Positions 15,257-24,086 of a stretch of DNA of 42,839 nucleotides are shown one piece after another. Within the stretch, counting starts at the first letter, position 1. Each line of letters opens with the position of its first letter. The stretch is from assembly GCA_016199925.1 (NCBI GenBank), contig JACQFT010000245.1, positions 1 through 42,839 of the forward strand, given 5' to 3'. The notes beneath the pieces were generated by a model. That model made no database searches. It was not told the DNA's origin and worked only from the letters and a program-made list of their open reading frames with translations. This DNA comes from Opitutia bacterium (GTDB taxonomy: Bacteria; Verrucomicrobiota; Verrucomicrobiia; Opitutales; Opitutaceae). The translations under genes were made by a program, and so were the position numbers.

Positions 15257-16552
15257 TCAGAACAGCGCCGTGATCTCGACGTGCTGGCCGGGGGCCAGGC
15301 TGATCTCGCCGGTCATGCCGGTGGTCTCGTCGTTCTTGTAGAGCTTGGCGCGGAACGGCGCGGTGGCGTCGTGCGTGGCCCAGCCCCATTTGCCGATCGA
15401 GACAAACTGCATCGGCACGCCTTTGTCCCAACTGAGACCCGGGCCGTCGCCGCGGAGGAAAAGTTTGTTGCCGATGCCGATGTAGGCGGTGGCGAGCAAC
15501 CGCGTGGCGCCGTCGGACGAGGCCGAAGATTCGGCGGGCGCGGCGGAAGCCGGCGCGGAATCTTCGTCGGAAGAAATCACGGGCTCGGGTTCGGCCGCAG
15601 CGGCGGGCGTGAGTTCCACCGGCATGGGCGCGGTGGTGTCCGTCAGCGGTTGCTCCTCGACCTTGGGTTTGCGGGGAGCGCGCGGTTTTTTGGGTTTGGG
15701 CTCTTCGACGACGGCGGCCGGGGCGGCGGGGGCAACGGAAGCTTCGGGAGTCGCGGCAGCAACCGCGGGCGACTCGACCGACACGGCTTCGACGACGACC
15801 GGCCCGGGCGCGGATTCGAGCTGCGCGGCGGGCGCGTGAACGGCGGGTGCGGGCCGGCTCGGGCGGGCGCCTTGCTTGAACTCGGCGAGCTTCGCGTCGA
15901 GTGCTTCGGTCGCGGCCAGTGCGCCAGCCTGGACGGCGGCGTTGAGCTTGGCTTCGTAGGCGGAGGCGGCGGCGGCGGCAGCGGCGTGGATTTTCGCGAG
16001 GGCGGCTTCGGCGGCGGCGAGTTGTTTGCGCGTGGCGGCTTCGAGGGCGGTCCAGTCGGCGGCCGCCTTGTGGATTTTGTCGGCGGTGGCTTTCAGCTGC
16101 GCGCTGTCGGCGGCGCGGAGATCGGCGACTTCCTGCTCGAGCGCCTCGTGGTCGCTGTTCTCTTTCTCGGCGAGAGCCTCGTTGAACTCCGCGAGTTTCT
16201 CCTGCATGCGGTAGGGCAGCGTCTCGGCGGCGTGGGCGGATTTGTGCACGGCCTCCTCGACGGACTTGATCTGCGCGGCGGCGCGGGTGAGCGATTCGGC
16301 GGCGGCGTGCAGGCGTTTCACCTGCAGCTCCATCTGGTCGTGGCGTTCCTTGGTGGACTCGCGTTCGTCGGCGAAAGCGTCGGCGAGGAACGGCGTCACG
16401 CCGAGCGCCGCGGCGATGATGACGCAGCACGCGATGGCGACGACCATGCCGGTCGAGAGCGGTTGGGGGCCGTATTTGGCGAGGAGGAACGCGGCTGCGA
16501 GCAGCGCGACGTCACCGAGGAGAAAGGGTAATTTGTTCAGGCGGGGGTTCAT
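15257..16552 (-). CDS. Membrane-anchored coiled-coil protein with conserved-looking C-terminal beta module
   Basis: The 431-residue protein starts MNPRLNKLPFLLGDVALL and has two membrane helices (about 9-25 and 35-58). A long Ala/Glu/Lys-rich coiled coil follows (about 65-230), then a disordered Ala/Pro/Val/Glu-rich spacer containing a basic patch (KPKKPRAPRKPK). The compact C-terminal ~85 residues have AYIGIGNKLFLRGDGPGLSW and WGWATHDATAPFRAKLYKND, ending in VEITALF. That last module has the feel of an Ig-like or carbohydrate-binding beta sandwich (CBM20/48-like), but I cannot confirm it. The cell envelope is the likely place; a scaffold or wall-binding role is speculation. An in-frame start much farther upstream is rejected because the helix pair begins at the chosen ATG. 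Confidence 0.72.
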   Translation of the reverse strand: MNPRLNKLPFLLGDVALLAAAFLLAKYGPQPLSTGMVVAIACCVIIAAALGVTPFLADAFADERESTKERHDQMELQVKRLHAAAESLTRAAAQIKSVEEAVHKSAHAAETLPYRMQEKLAEFNEALAEKENSDHEALEQEVADLRAADSAQLKATADKIHKAAADWTALEAATRKQLAAAEAALAKIHAAAAAAASAYEAKLNAAVQAGALAATEALDAKLAEFKQGARPSRPAPAVHAPAAQLESAPGPVVVEAVSVESPAVAAATPEASVAPAAPAAVVEEPKPKKPRAPRKPKVEEQPLTDTTAPMPVELTPAAAAEPEPVISSDEDSAPASAAPAESSASSDGATRLLATAYIGIGNKLFLRGDGPGLSWDKGVPMQFVSIGKWGWATHDATAPFRAKLYKNDETTGMTGEISLAPGQHVEITALF

Positions 16553-16648
16553 GGGCGTTGCGCGCGCGGGATTCTTTTCGTGCGCCAGAGCGGGATTCTC
16601 AAGGCAAAACAACCTTGAGGGCGGGCGGGCGGCCGGCATCCTGCGGTC

Positions 16649-16918
16649 ATGCCCGCGGACTTCCCCCACTTCGTGCGACTCGACCGGGACGAGCGCGGGC
16701 GGGCGCGGCACTACGTCGTGCACGCGCACGATCCGCGGTTCACGGTGGAACTGACGCCCGACGGCGACGCGCCGGACCAGGTGGGCGGCGGCGTCATCAG
16801 GCGCCTCTGCGTGCCGAACTCATGGGCGGGCGACTACGGCAAATACGCCCAGTTGCTCACGCAAGCGCAGGAGTTTTTTGCGCAGTCGGGCGAGGCGGCG
16901 CCGCGCGGGCGGCACTAA
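16649..16918 (+). CDS. Hypothetical protein, 89 residues
   Basis: The protein starts MPADFPHFVRLDRDERGRAR and contains VVHAHDPRFTVEL, a Gly-rich turn, and WAGDYGKYAQLLTQAQEFFA. The mix of strand-like N-terminal half and helical C-terminal half, with normal Tyr, Phe and Trp content, supports a real protein. It is divergent from the coiled-coil gene (96 bp between) and its stop overlaps the stop of the convergent PIN-domain gene by three bases. I do not recognise the family. Confidence 0.62.
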   Translation: MPADFPHFVRLDRDERGRARHYVVHAHDPRFTVELTPDGDAPDQVGGGVIRRLCVPNSWAGDYGKYAQLLTQAQEFFAQSGEAAPRGRH

Positions 16919-17439
16919 GGCGCTTGTTGCGGCGCGAAATCACGCAGGTGATTGAAATTTACCACGTCCACGCCACGAGAGTCCAGGAGTCCGACCAACG
17001 CGAAATCCGTCGTCAAAACAAGGTAGTTTCCGGGGGCGACAAAGGAAATGGCGACATCAGTCAGCCCGAAGCGCGGAAACGCCGGGCTGGCAGCAATCAG
17101 GTTCGCGGCAGTGGATTCTTCTTTCAGCGTAGCGTGCTCCAGCAAGGCACCAAAATAGCCCATGAAATTTTGAGCGACGCAGTCGGGCAGGCGTTGCGCG
17201 AGATTTGAAACCTCGGTAAGCACATGGGGCGTCGTGATGATTCGATCAAACTTGGAAATGAAACTCTCGAGGCGTCGAAAGTCGTCCCGCGAAAATGATT
17301 TGGTTGCCCGGCAGTTGACGAGTTGGCGGACATCGAAAACGCCTATCAAGTAAACGATGAGAAGGTTGGCATCGACGAGAACCCCCCGCCGTCGGTAGTC
17401 ACGGATCAATTCGTCCGGTGCCTTCGGAAGACCGTTCAA
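16915..17439 (-). CDS. PIN-domain protein, possible toxin ribonuclease
   Basis: With the TTG at 17439 as start, the 174-residue protein shows the PIN-domain acidic set: Asp23 in VLVDANLLIVYLIG, Glu76 in PHVLTEVSNL, Asp128 in LTDVAISFVA and Asp145 in VLTTDFALVG. PIN domains are Mg-dependent RNases, many of them VapC-type toxins. The TTG overlaps the TGA of the upstream small gene (TTGA), the usual layout of a co-translated pair; no ATG or GTG is available nearby. The protein is somewhat longer than VapC (about 130-140 residues). Base composition is lower in GC than its neighbours, consistent with transfer. It could instead be a housekeeping-type PIN nuclease. Confidence 0.75.
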   Translation of the reverse strand: MNGLPKAPDELIRDYRRRGVLVDANLLIVYLIGVFDVRQLVNCRATKSFSRDDFRRLESFISKFDRIITTPHVLTEVSNLAQRLPDCVAQNFMGYFGALLEHATLKEESTAANLIAASPAFPRFGLTDVAISFVAPGNYLVLTTDFALVGLLDSRGVDVVNFNHLRDFAPQQAP

Positions 17440-17759
17440 AGCTGGCGAATCTTCATCGCAATCACCCGGCCCGTTTCCGCCGAGACTTTGAACATCTTGT
17501 AGGTCCGATCCACATGGCCGTTCCACGCCCTTGCCGTCTCAACCAGAGACTTGGTCGTGTTGCCGGTTGCAAGGTGCGGCGCCTCAAAGCTCAACGTGAT
17601 CAACCAATGGGTTTCATTTTCGGTCAATTCGACTTCCTCGACCAACACGCTGCCGCTCGGCACCTCGGGATATACTTCGGCGAGATACTGTTTGGCAGTC
17701 AGCACGGCTTGGTGCAGATCGAACTTCGCGGTGGTGGTTGCGCCGGCCATGCGAACCAT
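17436..17759 (-). CDS. Small protein upstream of and overlapping the PIN gene
   Basis: A 107-residue protein MVRMAGATTTAKFDLHQAVL, then AKQYLAEVYPEVPSGSVLVE, a strand-rich core (HWLITLSFEAP) and the C-terminus YKMFKVSAETGRVIAMKIRQ-L. An alternative start is the ATG at 17750. It lacks an obvious DNA-binding motif of known antitoxins (AbrB, RHH, Phd), so if it is an antitoxin it is not a standard one. The stop codon overlaps the start of the PIN gene, so they are translated together. The fold suggestion is only helix followed by antiparallel strands; no family is recognised. Confidence 0.68.
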   Translation of the reverse strand: MVRMAGATTTAKFDLHQAVLTAKQYLAEVYPEVPSGSVLVEEVELTENETHWLITLSFEAPHLATGNTTKSLVETARAWNGHVDRTYKMFKVSAETGRVIAMKIRQL

Positions 17760-17785
17760 ACAATCTGGAATCGCCGCTCTGTCAA
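17758..17785 (-). promoter_or_regulatory. Possible promoter of the PIN pair
   Basis: On the minus strand TTGACA (complement of 17780-17785) is followed after 16-17 bases by TTGTAT, close to the first ATG. If used, the transcript would have almost no leader and might start translation at the ATG at 17750. The -35 match is perfect; the -10 match is weak. Confidence 0.3.
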
Positions 17786-17801
17786 GGAGGCCGCCCTCGC
17801 G

Positions 17802-18176
17802 TCAGCGCGCGAGTGCCCGCCAGGTCAGGCCGACGAGCGAGACGAGCATGCCGACGCGGATCGAGCTCTCGAAGGTGAGGATGACGAGCACCCACTTGAG
17901 TCCGCTCGTGCTGCGCAGCGTGTAGCCGACGGCGGTGGTGAGCAGCAGCACGACGCCCTGGGCGCGGCCGAGCGGATGCAGGAGGAGCGTCGCCATCCAG
18001 AGGTAGTAGGCGACGAGCCCGCCGGCCCACGCGGCGGCCATCCAGTCTTTCATGGGCAACTCGCGCGGGTCGGCGTTCACCTTGATCTGCTTGATACCGA
18101 GATAGCGCTCGCTGACGACGAGCTGCCAGAGCTCGAAGCAGAAAAACAGCGGCGCGAGCAGGGCAAGGGGATTCAC
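17802..18176 (-). CDS. Small integral membrane protein
   Basis: This 124-residue protein with a GTG start has about four hydrophobic segments: LALLAPLFFCFELWQLVV, AAWAGGLVAYYLWMATLLL, AQGVVLLLTTAVGYTL and a C-terminal VGMLVSLVGLTW. A short basic loop (IKQIKVNADPREL) follows helix 1. I do not recognise a family. It lies 39 bp downstream of the DUF6702 gene on the same strand, so the two are probably co-transcribed. Confidence 0.65.
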   Translation of the reverse strand: MNPLALLAPLFFCFELWQLVVSERYLGIKQIKVNADPRELPMKDWMAAAWAGGLVAYYLWMATLLLHPLGRAQGVVLLLTTAVGYTLRSTSGLKWVLVILTFESSIRVGMLVSLVGLTWRALAR

Positions 18177-18215
18177 GGCGGCAGTTTCGGCGAAGGCGGT
18201 GCCGCCGCCAAGCGA

Positions 18216-18746
18216 TTAGCGCGCGAACGCGACGGTCTGCTCGCCGCGGTCGGGGAAGAACACGAGCGTGACCTCGCGCCCGCCGGCGCGCACGTGCACG
18301 GAGTTGAGCTGGTCGCGAAATTCGTCGGCAAGGACGGCGTGCCGGAGCCGCGCGCCGTCGGCGCCGCCGGGCAGCGGCACGTCGAAGTAGAGCCAGAGGT
18401 GGTTCTCGGCGTCTTTGATTTCGCGTCCGACCAACGCGAGCGTCTGCCGCGCGCCGTCGCGCGATTTCACCGTGAACGTCGCGGCGAGGTAGGCGAGGCA
18501 GAGCGCGTCGAGCTCGGCCTTGGGGGTTTTCTCGAGCGAGACGCGGTGTCCGGCCCGCGTGGCGAGCCGGGCCTCGAAGTCATCGGCGAAAACCTTCAGC
18601 GCGACTTCGAGTTTGCCAGTGTCGCGGTTGAAGTCGGCCTCGGCGTGCGAGACGTGGAGCGGATGGGCGGAGGCGAGGCGCGGGAACAGGCACGCGGTCG
18701 CGGCGAGTGCGAGAATGCACCAGCGAACGGTGGTGAGTCCGATCAC
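18216..18746 (-). CDS. DUF6702 family exported protein
   Basis: After a signal peptide (VRWCILALAATACLFPRLAS-A), the mature part begins HPLHVSHAEADFNRDTGKLE and continues with VALKVFADDFEARLA, ending in EVTLVFFPDRGEQTVAFAR. The HP.H.S..E...N..T..LEV..K.F.DD.E pattern is that of DUF6702, found mostly beside M1 metallopeptidases. That is the case here: the M1 gene is immediately upstream on the same strand. The open frame extends to an ATG at 18785, but that part is made by the ACCACGGAT repeat, so I place the start at the GTG at 18746 (176 residues). The start is uncertain because no ribosome site is visible. Confidence 0.75.
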   Translation of the reverse strand: MIGLTTVRWCILALAATACLFPRLASAHPLHVSHAEADFNRDTGKLEVALKVFADDFEARLATRAGHRVSLEKTPKAELDALCLAYLAATFTVKSRDGARQTLALVGREIKDAENHLWLYFDVPLPGGADGARLRHAVLADEFRDQLNSVHVRAGGREVTLVFFPDRGEQTVAFAR

Positions 18747-18761
18747 AAAGAAAGAGGCAGA

Positions 18762-18897
18762 AACCACGGATTTCACGGATGACACGGATAGCCGGGGCCA
18801 GCAGGGCGTCCCGGCCCTCGCGCGGCGGGCGAGCCCTGTGGTGGGTGCCCTGCTTCTTCAGTTTTCTGCATCAGTGAGATCCGTGTGATCCGTGGTT
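18762..18897. repeat. Second ACCACGGAT-type inverted repeat
   Basis: AACCACGGATTTCACGGATG at 18762-18781 is answered by GATCCGTGTGATCCGTGGTT at 18878-18897, allowing a few mismatches. It lies between the M1 peptidase and the DUF6702 gene and covers the 5' end of the latter's open frame. Compare the copy at 12877-12976. Confidence 0.7.
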
Positions 18898-18982
18898 AGA
18901 TGGATTGCGGGGCGTGGAAACAGCGCAGACGGCGCGGCGGCAAGCGCCGGCCCTACCTGCCGCAAGATATGCGGCGCGGGGT

Positions 18983-21334
18983 TCACGGTTTCTTCTCGGC
19001 CGGCTTTTCGGCGGCAGCCTTGGCCTTGTTGAGTTCGCGCATCGGGTTCTTCTCGTTCTCGTCCTTGAAGAGCTGGAACTTGGTCTTCACCGGCCGGCGC
19101 GGCCAGAAATTGTTCTCGATGTTGCAGTCGGCCATCTCGTCGCGCGCATCGAGGACGATGCTCTTGATCTCCTTCTTCGTCATGATGAACTTCGAGCACT
19201 TCTCCGTGTTGTGGCGCCAGATTTCGGCGGGGAGCATCATCTCCTCGGTCGTGCCGTCGGTGTATTCGATCTTGAGCGGCAGCGGCATCACGATGCCGCC
19301 GAGGTTGGCGAAATCGATGAGGTAGAAATTGCGGACGGTCTTGAGCAGCGCCGGGTCGAGCTGGGCTTCCTTCAGCTCGGCGAGCAGCCGGTCGTAGTGC
19401 TGCTTGTCGGTCGGGATGACGGTGGTCTCGTCGTAGTCGGTGTAGAAATCCTTCAGTTCGGGGTAACGGTCGACGCGCTTGGGCAACGCGGCGTTGCGCT
19501 CGCGGAGGTGCGTGACGGGGAGCGCGTCCTTCTCAGCCTTGGCCTTGGGTTTCTCAACGGCGGGATCGCGGGAGTCGAGCTGGAGCCAGCGGACGTTGTC
19601 GATGGCGAGATCGACGTGGTCGACGGAGTAGAACCAGCCGCGCCAGAACCAATCGAGGTCGACGCCGCTGTCGTCCTCCATCGTGCGGAAGAAGTCGGCG
19701 GGCGTGGGGCGCTTGAACATCCAGCGCTGCGCGTAGGTGCGAAAGGCGTGGTCGAACAGCTCGCGGCCCATGACGACGTCGCGGAGGAGGTTGAGCGCGA
19801 CGGCGGGCTGGGCATAGGAGTTGGCGCCGAGTTCGTAGATGGATTCGGAGTTGGTCATCACGGGCACGCGGTCGGTGCGCCGCATATAGTCGGTGATGGC
19901 GCGGGAGTCGCGGCCCTGCGGATAATCTTTTTCCCATTCCTCCTGCGCGAGCGACTGGAGGAAGGAGTTGAGGCCCTCGTCCATCCAGGTCCACTGGCGC
20001 TCGTCGGAGTTGAGGATCATCGGCGTGTAGTTGTGGCCGACCTCGTGAATGACGACGCCGATGACAGCGTATTTGCTGCGCTTCGGGTAAGTGCCGTCGG
20101 GGTCGGGCCGCGGCCGGTTGAAGCAGATCATCGGATACTCCATGCCGCCGCCGACGGGACCGTTGACGGAGATGGCGACGGGATACGGGTAGTCGAAGGT
20201 GAAGCGCGAATAGACATCGAGGGTGTGGACGATGGCGTGCGTCGAGTATTTGTCCCACAGCGGCATGCCTTCCTTCGGGTAGAAGGACATGGCCATGACG
20301 GGGCGGCCCTGGTAGTGGTGACCGGCGGCACCCATGGCGTCCCAGATGAAACGGCGCGAGCTGGCGAAGGCGAAATCGCGGACGTTCTCGGCGTGGAAAT
20401 GCCAAGTCTTCTTGCCGGCGGGCTTGTGCTGCTCGAGCGCCTTGGCCTCGTCGGGCGTGACGATGAACAGCGGGGACTTGGCCGTCGCGGCCCGCTTGAG
20501 GCGGTCGCGCTGCGCGGCGGTGAGCACGGTGTCGGCGTTCTGCAGCTCGCCGGTGGCGGAGACGATGTGGTCGTCGGGCACGGTCAGGCGCACGTCGTAG
20601 TCGCCGAACTCCAGCGTGAATTCGCCGGTGCCGAGATACTGCTTGTGCTGCCAGCCGGTGTAGTCGGTGTAGGCGGCCACGCGCGGGAACCACTGCGCGA
20701 CGACGTAGAGCGCGTTGCCGTCGCTCTCGAAGACCTCGTAACCCGTGCGCGAGGGCGAACCCTTCCACGGGTTGAGCCGGTAGTGCCAGGAGATGGAGAA
20801 CTTGTAGCTCGCGCCCGGGGCGAGCGGCCCGGGCAGATCGACGCGCATCATCGTCTTCACGATGGTGTGCTTGAGCGGCTGGCCGGCGGCGTCGGCCACT
20901 TCGCGAATCTCCAGGTCGCTCGAATAATTTTCCTCGGTCAGCAGCGCCTCGAGTTTCCTGTAGCCGAACTTCGCCGGATCGACCGGGCGGTCGACGGTGC
21001 GGGAGTCGGCGTTGTGCGAAAAGAAATTCGGGTCGAGCTGCAGCCAGAGGTAGGTGAGCGCGTCGGGCGAGTTGTTGTGGTAGGAGATGGTGCCCTTGCC
21101 CGTGAGCGAGTGGGTGGACTCGTCGAGCTCGGCGTCGATGGAGTAGTCGGCGCGCTGTTGCCAGTAGGCCGGGCCGGGCGCGCCGGCGGCGTTGCGCTGG
21201 GCGTTGGGCGAGGGGAGCAGTTGCTCGAGCTGCTGGAATTTGGCGACGGGACTGCCGGGCTGGCCGGCTTGTCCGATCAGGGGAAACAACGCGCAGGCCG
21301 CAGCCAGCGCAAGGATCGAGGGGTGGAGGCGCAT
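18983..21334 (-). CDS. M1 family zinc metallopeptidase, exported
   Basis: The 783-residue protein has a signal peptide (PSILALAAACALFPLIGQAG) and a beta-rich N-terminal domain (YSIDAELDESTHSLTGKGTI). It has GGGMEYP in place of the classic GxMEN motif, and the zinc site HEVGH at residues 430-434 followed exactly 18 residues later by Glu453 in WMDEGLNSF, the HExxH-x18-E signature of family M1. The C-terminus carries a Lys/Glu/Ala-rich tail (AKAAAEKPAEKKP). M1 enzymes of this branch are periplasmic or surface aminopeptidase-like peptidases. Downstream is DUF6702, a recurrent neighbour. The substrate is unknown. Confidence 0.92.
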   Translation of the reverse strand: MRLHPSILALAAACALFPLIGQAGQPGSPVAKFQQLEQLLPSPNAQRNAAGAPGPAYWQQRADYSIDAELDESTHSLTGKGTISYHNNSPDALTYLWLQLDPNFFSHNADSRTVDRPVDPAKFGYRKLEALLTEENYSSDLEIREVADAAGQPLKHTIVKTMMRVDLPGPLAPGASYKFSISWHYRLNPWKGSPSRTGYEVFESDGNALYVVAQWFPRVAAYTDYTGWQHKQYLGTGEFTLEFGDYDVRLTVPDDHIVSATGELQNADTVLTAAQRDRLKRAATAKSPLFIVTPDEAKALEQHKPAGKKTWHFHAENVRDFAFASSRRFIWDAMGAAGHHYQGRPVMAMSFYPKEGMPLWDKYSTHAIVHTLDVYSRFTFDYPYPVAISVNGPVGGGMEYPMICFNRPRPDPDGTYPKRSKYAVIGVVIHEVGHNYTPMILNSDERQWTWMDEGLNSFLQSLAQEEWEKDYPQGRDSRAITDYMRRTDRVPVMTNSESIYELGANSYAQPAVALNLLRDVVMGRELFDHAFRTYAQRWMFKRPTPADFFRTMEDDSGVDLDWFWRGWFYSVDHVDLAIDNVRWLQLDSRDPAVEKPKAKAEKDALPVTHLRERNAALPKRVDRYPELKDFYTDYDETTVIPTDKQHYDRLLAELKEAQLDPALLKTVRNFYLIDFANLGGIVMPLPLKIEYTDGTTEEMMLPAEIWRHNTEKCSKFIMTKKEIKSIVLDARDEMADCNIENNFWPRRPVKTKFQLFKDENEKNPMRELNKAKAAAEKPAEKKP

Positions 21335-21414
21335 GGGGAAGCCAGCACGGTGCTAATCCCACCCGCAAAGGCAAACCGACATTGTCCTCCTGGCCGTCAG
21401 TGCGGCGCGCCGCG

Positions 21415-21548
21415 CCGACGGGCCAGGGTCTTTTGTTTCGGACTGCTTCTGCCGGGGATGCGTCGCCCTCGCCGCGTTCCGACGAATCATCCGCGCCGAG
21501 GGCGACGCGGCTCCACGTTTTCAAAAACAAAAGACCCTGGCCGACGGC
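21415..21548. repeat. Nested inverted repeat with 18-bp perfect outer arms
   Basis: Outer arms GGCCAGGGTCTTTTGTTT (21421-21438) and its complement (21525-21542) are extended by about six more imperfect base pairs. Inner arms GCGTCGCCCTCG (21460-21471) and CGAGGGCGACGC (21497-21508) belong to the same repeat type that entered the DUF255 gene at 6495-6576. It occupies most of the space between the M1 peptidase and the divergent permease. Confidence 0.75.
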
Positions 21549-21620
21549 CATCCCCTCGGCGCAATCTTCCCGCAACTTTAGCCGTGGCGGCGTGTTCTCG
21601 TCGCAACCCCTGCTGCTTTC

Positions 21621-24044
21621 ATGCTCTCCGATCTTCGCCTCACGCTGCGGACTCTGGCCAAGAGTCCGTCGTTCGCCTTCGTCGCCGTCTTCACGCTGAT
21701 GCTCGGCATCGGCGTCAACACCGCGATGTTCTCCATCGTCAACGGCGCCATCATCCGCGGGCTGCCGTTTCCCGACGCCAACCGGCTCGTGGGCGTGGTC
21801 GGCACGAGCGACGCGGCGGACCAGCGCGGCCAAGGCATTTCCCTCGCCGACTTCGCCGATCTCCGCGCGCGGCAAACCACGCTCGAAGACCTCGCCGCGT
21901 ATGAAGACCGCACGTTCAACCTCAGCGGCCCCGGCGGCGACCCCGAGCGCATCATGGGCTGCCTGATTTCCGGCTCCGGCCCCGCGCTGCTGCAAACCCC
22001 CGTGCAACTCGGCCGCTGGTTCCGCGCCGAAGACGATGCCGTCGGCGCCGCGCCCGCCGTCGTGCTCGGCGATCTCGTCTGGCGCAACCGCTTCAAGGCC
22101 GACCCCGCCGTCCTCGGCCAGCAGCTCAAGGTCAACGGCGAGTGGGCGACCGTCATTGGCGTCGGCCCGCGCAACATGCGTTTTCCCGAGGAGTCCGATG
22201 CTTACATGACTTTCCGTCGTCCGGCCGACGCCGAGAAGCGCGACCGGCGGAACTACAACGTCTTTGGCCGCCTGAAGCCCGGCGCGACGATCGAGATGGC
22301 GCGCGCGGAGTTCGCGGCCATCGGCCAGCGCATCGCCGCCGACCATCCCGACACCAACAAGAACATCGGCGTGCTCGCGCGCCCGTTCAAAGACAACTTC
22401 GTCGACGACGGCACCAAGCAATTGCTCAGCGTGATGCTCGGCGCGGTGCTCCTCGTGCTCCTCATCGCCTGCGCGAACGTCGCCAACCTCCTCCTCGCGC
22501 GCGCCGCCATCCGCGACAAAGAAATCGCCGTGCGCACCGCGCTCGGCGCCACGCGCGGCCGGCTCGTGCGCCTGTTGCTCACCGAAGCAGGGGTGCTCTC
22601 CTTTGCCGGTGCCGTGCTCGGCCTGGCGCTCGCCTACGGGCTGATGATTGTTTTCAACGCCGCCATCGTTTCGAAGGAGCCGCCGTATTTCATGGTGTTC
22701 GAGATCGACCGCGTCGCCGTGCTCTACGTCGGCGTGCTCGCGGTCGCCTCCACGCTGCTCGCCGGCGTCTTCCCCGCGCTGCGCACCTCGCGCCCCGATC
22801 TCAACTCCGTGCTGAAGGACGGCGGCCGCGGCTCCACGAATTTTTCGCTCAGCCGCTTCACCCGGCTGATGGTCATCGGCGAAGTCGCGCTCTCCTGCGT
22901 GCTGCTCGTGCTTTCCGGCCTGATGGTGCGCAGCGTCATCAAAATCCAGTCCGCGCCGCTCGGCTTCGCGACCGCCGGCATCTTCACCGCCCGCGTGTCG
23001 CTGCCCGAAGGCGAATACAAAGACCAGGCCCGCCAGCGCGAATTCTACCGCGCCCTCCTCGAGCGCGTGCAGGCCCGCCCCGAGATCGCCGCGGCGTCGG
23101 TCGCGTCGATCCAGCCGACTTGGAACAACAGCAACGCCATCCTGATCGACGGCCGCGAGCCCGAGCCCGCCGGCCGCCGCGGCCCCGTCGCGTCGTTCAA
23201 CGCCGTGTCGCCCGACTATTTCCGCACCCTCAAGATTCCGTTCCTGCAGGGCCGCGGGTTCAACGACCGCGACACCGCCGATGCCGAACTCGTGGCTGTC
23301 GTCAGCTCCGCGTTCGCGGCGAAATTCTGGCCCGGCCAGGACGCCATCGGCCAACGCTTCCGGCGTGACCCCAAGAACGCCGGCGGCCAGCCCGACGGCT
23401 GGATTACGATTGTCGGCATCGTCGCGCCGACGCTGCAGGGCCAGTTTGACACCGACGTTCCGCCGCAAGTCTACACGCCGCACCTGCAGCAAAACGGGAT
23501 GTTCCGCATGACGCTCTTCACGCAGGTGCGCGCGGGCGATCCCGCCGCGCTGGCCAAGGTCGTCCGCGCCGAGGTGCGCGCGCTCGACGAGAACCTGCCG
23601 ATCTACTTCGTGCAGACCCTCGACGCGATGGTGGCCGACGCGAAGTTCTTCAAAAAACTTTTCGCCTGGATCTTCGGCATCTTCGGCGGCGTGGCCCTCG
23701 TGCTCGCCGGCGTCGGCCTCTACGGCGTGATGGCCTACAGCGTCAGCCAGCGCACGCAGGAGATCGGCGTGCGCATGGCGCTCGGCGCGAGCTCGGGCGA
23801 CGTGCTCCGCCTCATCCTGCGCCAAGGCGGCTGGCAGCTCGGCCTCGGTCTGACGGTCGGCCTCGGCCTCGCGTTCTTTGGCGGCAAGCTCCTCAGCAAT
23901 TTCCTCTACAACGTGAACGCCGGCGACCCGACGACCTTCGGCAGCACGCTCCTCGTGCTCGGCACGGTCGGCCTCGCCGCCACGCTCATCCCCGCGCTCC
24001 GCGCCCTGCGCATCAACCCCGTCGAGGCCCTGCGCAACGAGTGA
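21621..24044 (+). CDS. ABC transporter permease of the ADOP/MacB-FtsX type
   Basis: An 807-residue membrane protein with the typical orphan-permease start MLSDLRLTLRTLAKSPSFAF and TLMLGIGVNTAMFSIVN, a large periplasmic MacB_PCD domain (about residues 50-245), three membrane helices (from ~272, LLVLLIACANVANLLLARAA, then IAVRTALGATRGRLVRLLL). A second periplasmic domain precedes three final helices with YSVSQRTQEIGVRMALGASS, ending NPVEALRNE. The two half-permeases fused in one chain match the duplicated orphan permease (ADOP) family common in Acidobacteria and Verrucomicrobia. No partner ATPase is adjacent on this strand, which is usual for the family. It is probably part of an efflux or lipoprotein-type mechanotransmission system; substrate unknown. 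Confidence 0.9.
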   Translation: MLSDLRLTLRTLAKSPSFAFVAVFTLMLGIGVNTAMFSIVNGAIIRGLPFPDANRLVGVVGTSDAADQRGQGISLADFADLRARQTTLEDLAAYEDRTFNLSGPGGDPERIMGCLISGSGPALLQTPVQLGRWFRAEDDAVGAAPAVVLGDLVWRNRFKADPAVLGQQLKVNGEWATVIGVGPRNMRFPEESDAYMTFRRPADAEKRDRRNYNVFGRLKPGATIEMARAEFAAIGQRIAADHPDTNKNIGVLARPFKDNFVDDGTKQLLSVMLGAVLLVLLIACANVANLLLARAAIRDKEIAVRTALGATRGRLVRLLLTEAGVLSFAGAVLGLALAYGLMIVFNAAIVSKEPPYFMVFEIDRVAVLYVGVLAVASTLLAGVFPALRTSRPDLNSVLKDGGRGSTNFSLSRFTRLMVIGEVALSCVLLVLSGLMVRSVIKIQSAPLGFATAGIFTARVSLPEGEYKDQARQREFYRALLERVQARPEIAAASVASIQPTWNNSNAILIDGREPEPAGRRGPVASFNAVSPDYFRTLKIPFLQGRGFNDRDTADAELVAVVSSAFAAKFWPGQDAIGQRFRRDPKNAGGQPDGWITIVGIVAPTLQGQFDTDVPPQVYTPHLQQNGMFRMTLFTQVRAGDPAALAKVVRAEVRALDENLPIYFVQTLDAMVADAKFFKKLFAWIFGIFGGVALVLAGVGLYGVMAYSVSQRTQEIGVRMALGASSGDVLRLILRQGGWQLGLGLTVGLGLAFFGGKLLSNFLYNVNAGDPTTFGSTLLVLGTVGLAATLIPALRALRINPVEALRNE

Positions 24045-24086
24045 TCAGCTCCCGCGAAGTGCGACACCATTTTTGACTCTCCCGGA

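Noticed and set aside
19554-23825. 1423-codon minus-strand frame across the M1 peptidase and ADOP permease
   Set aside because: It is out of frame with the real M1 gene and antisense to the permease; no recognisable domain.
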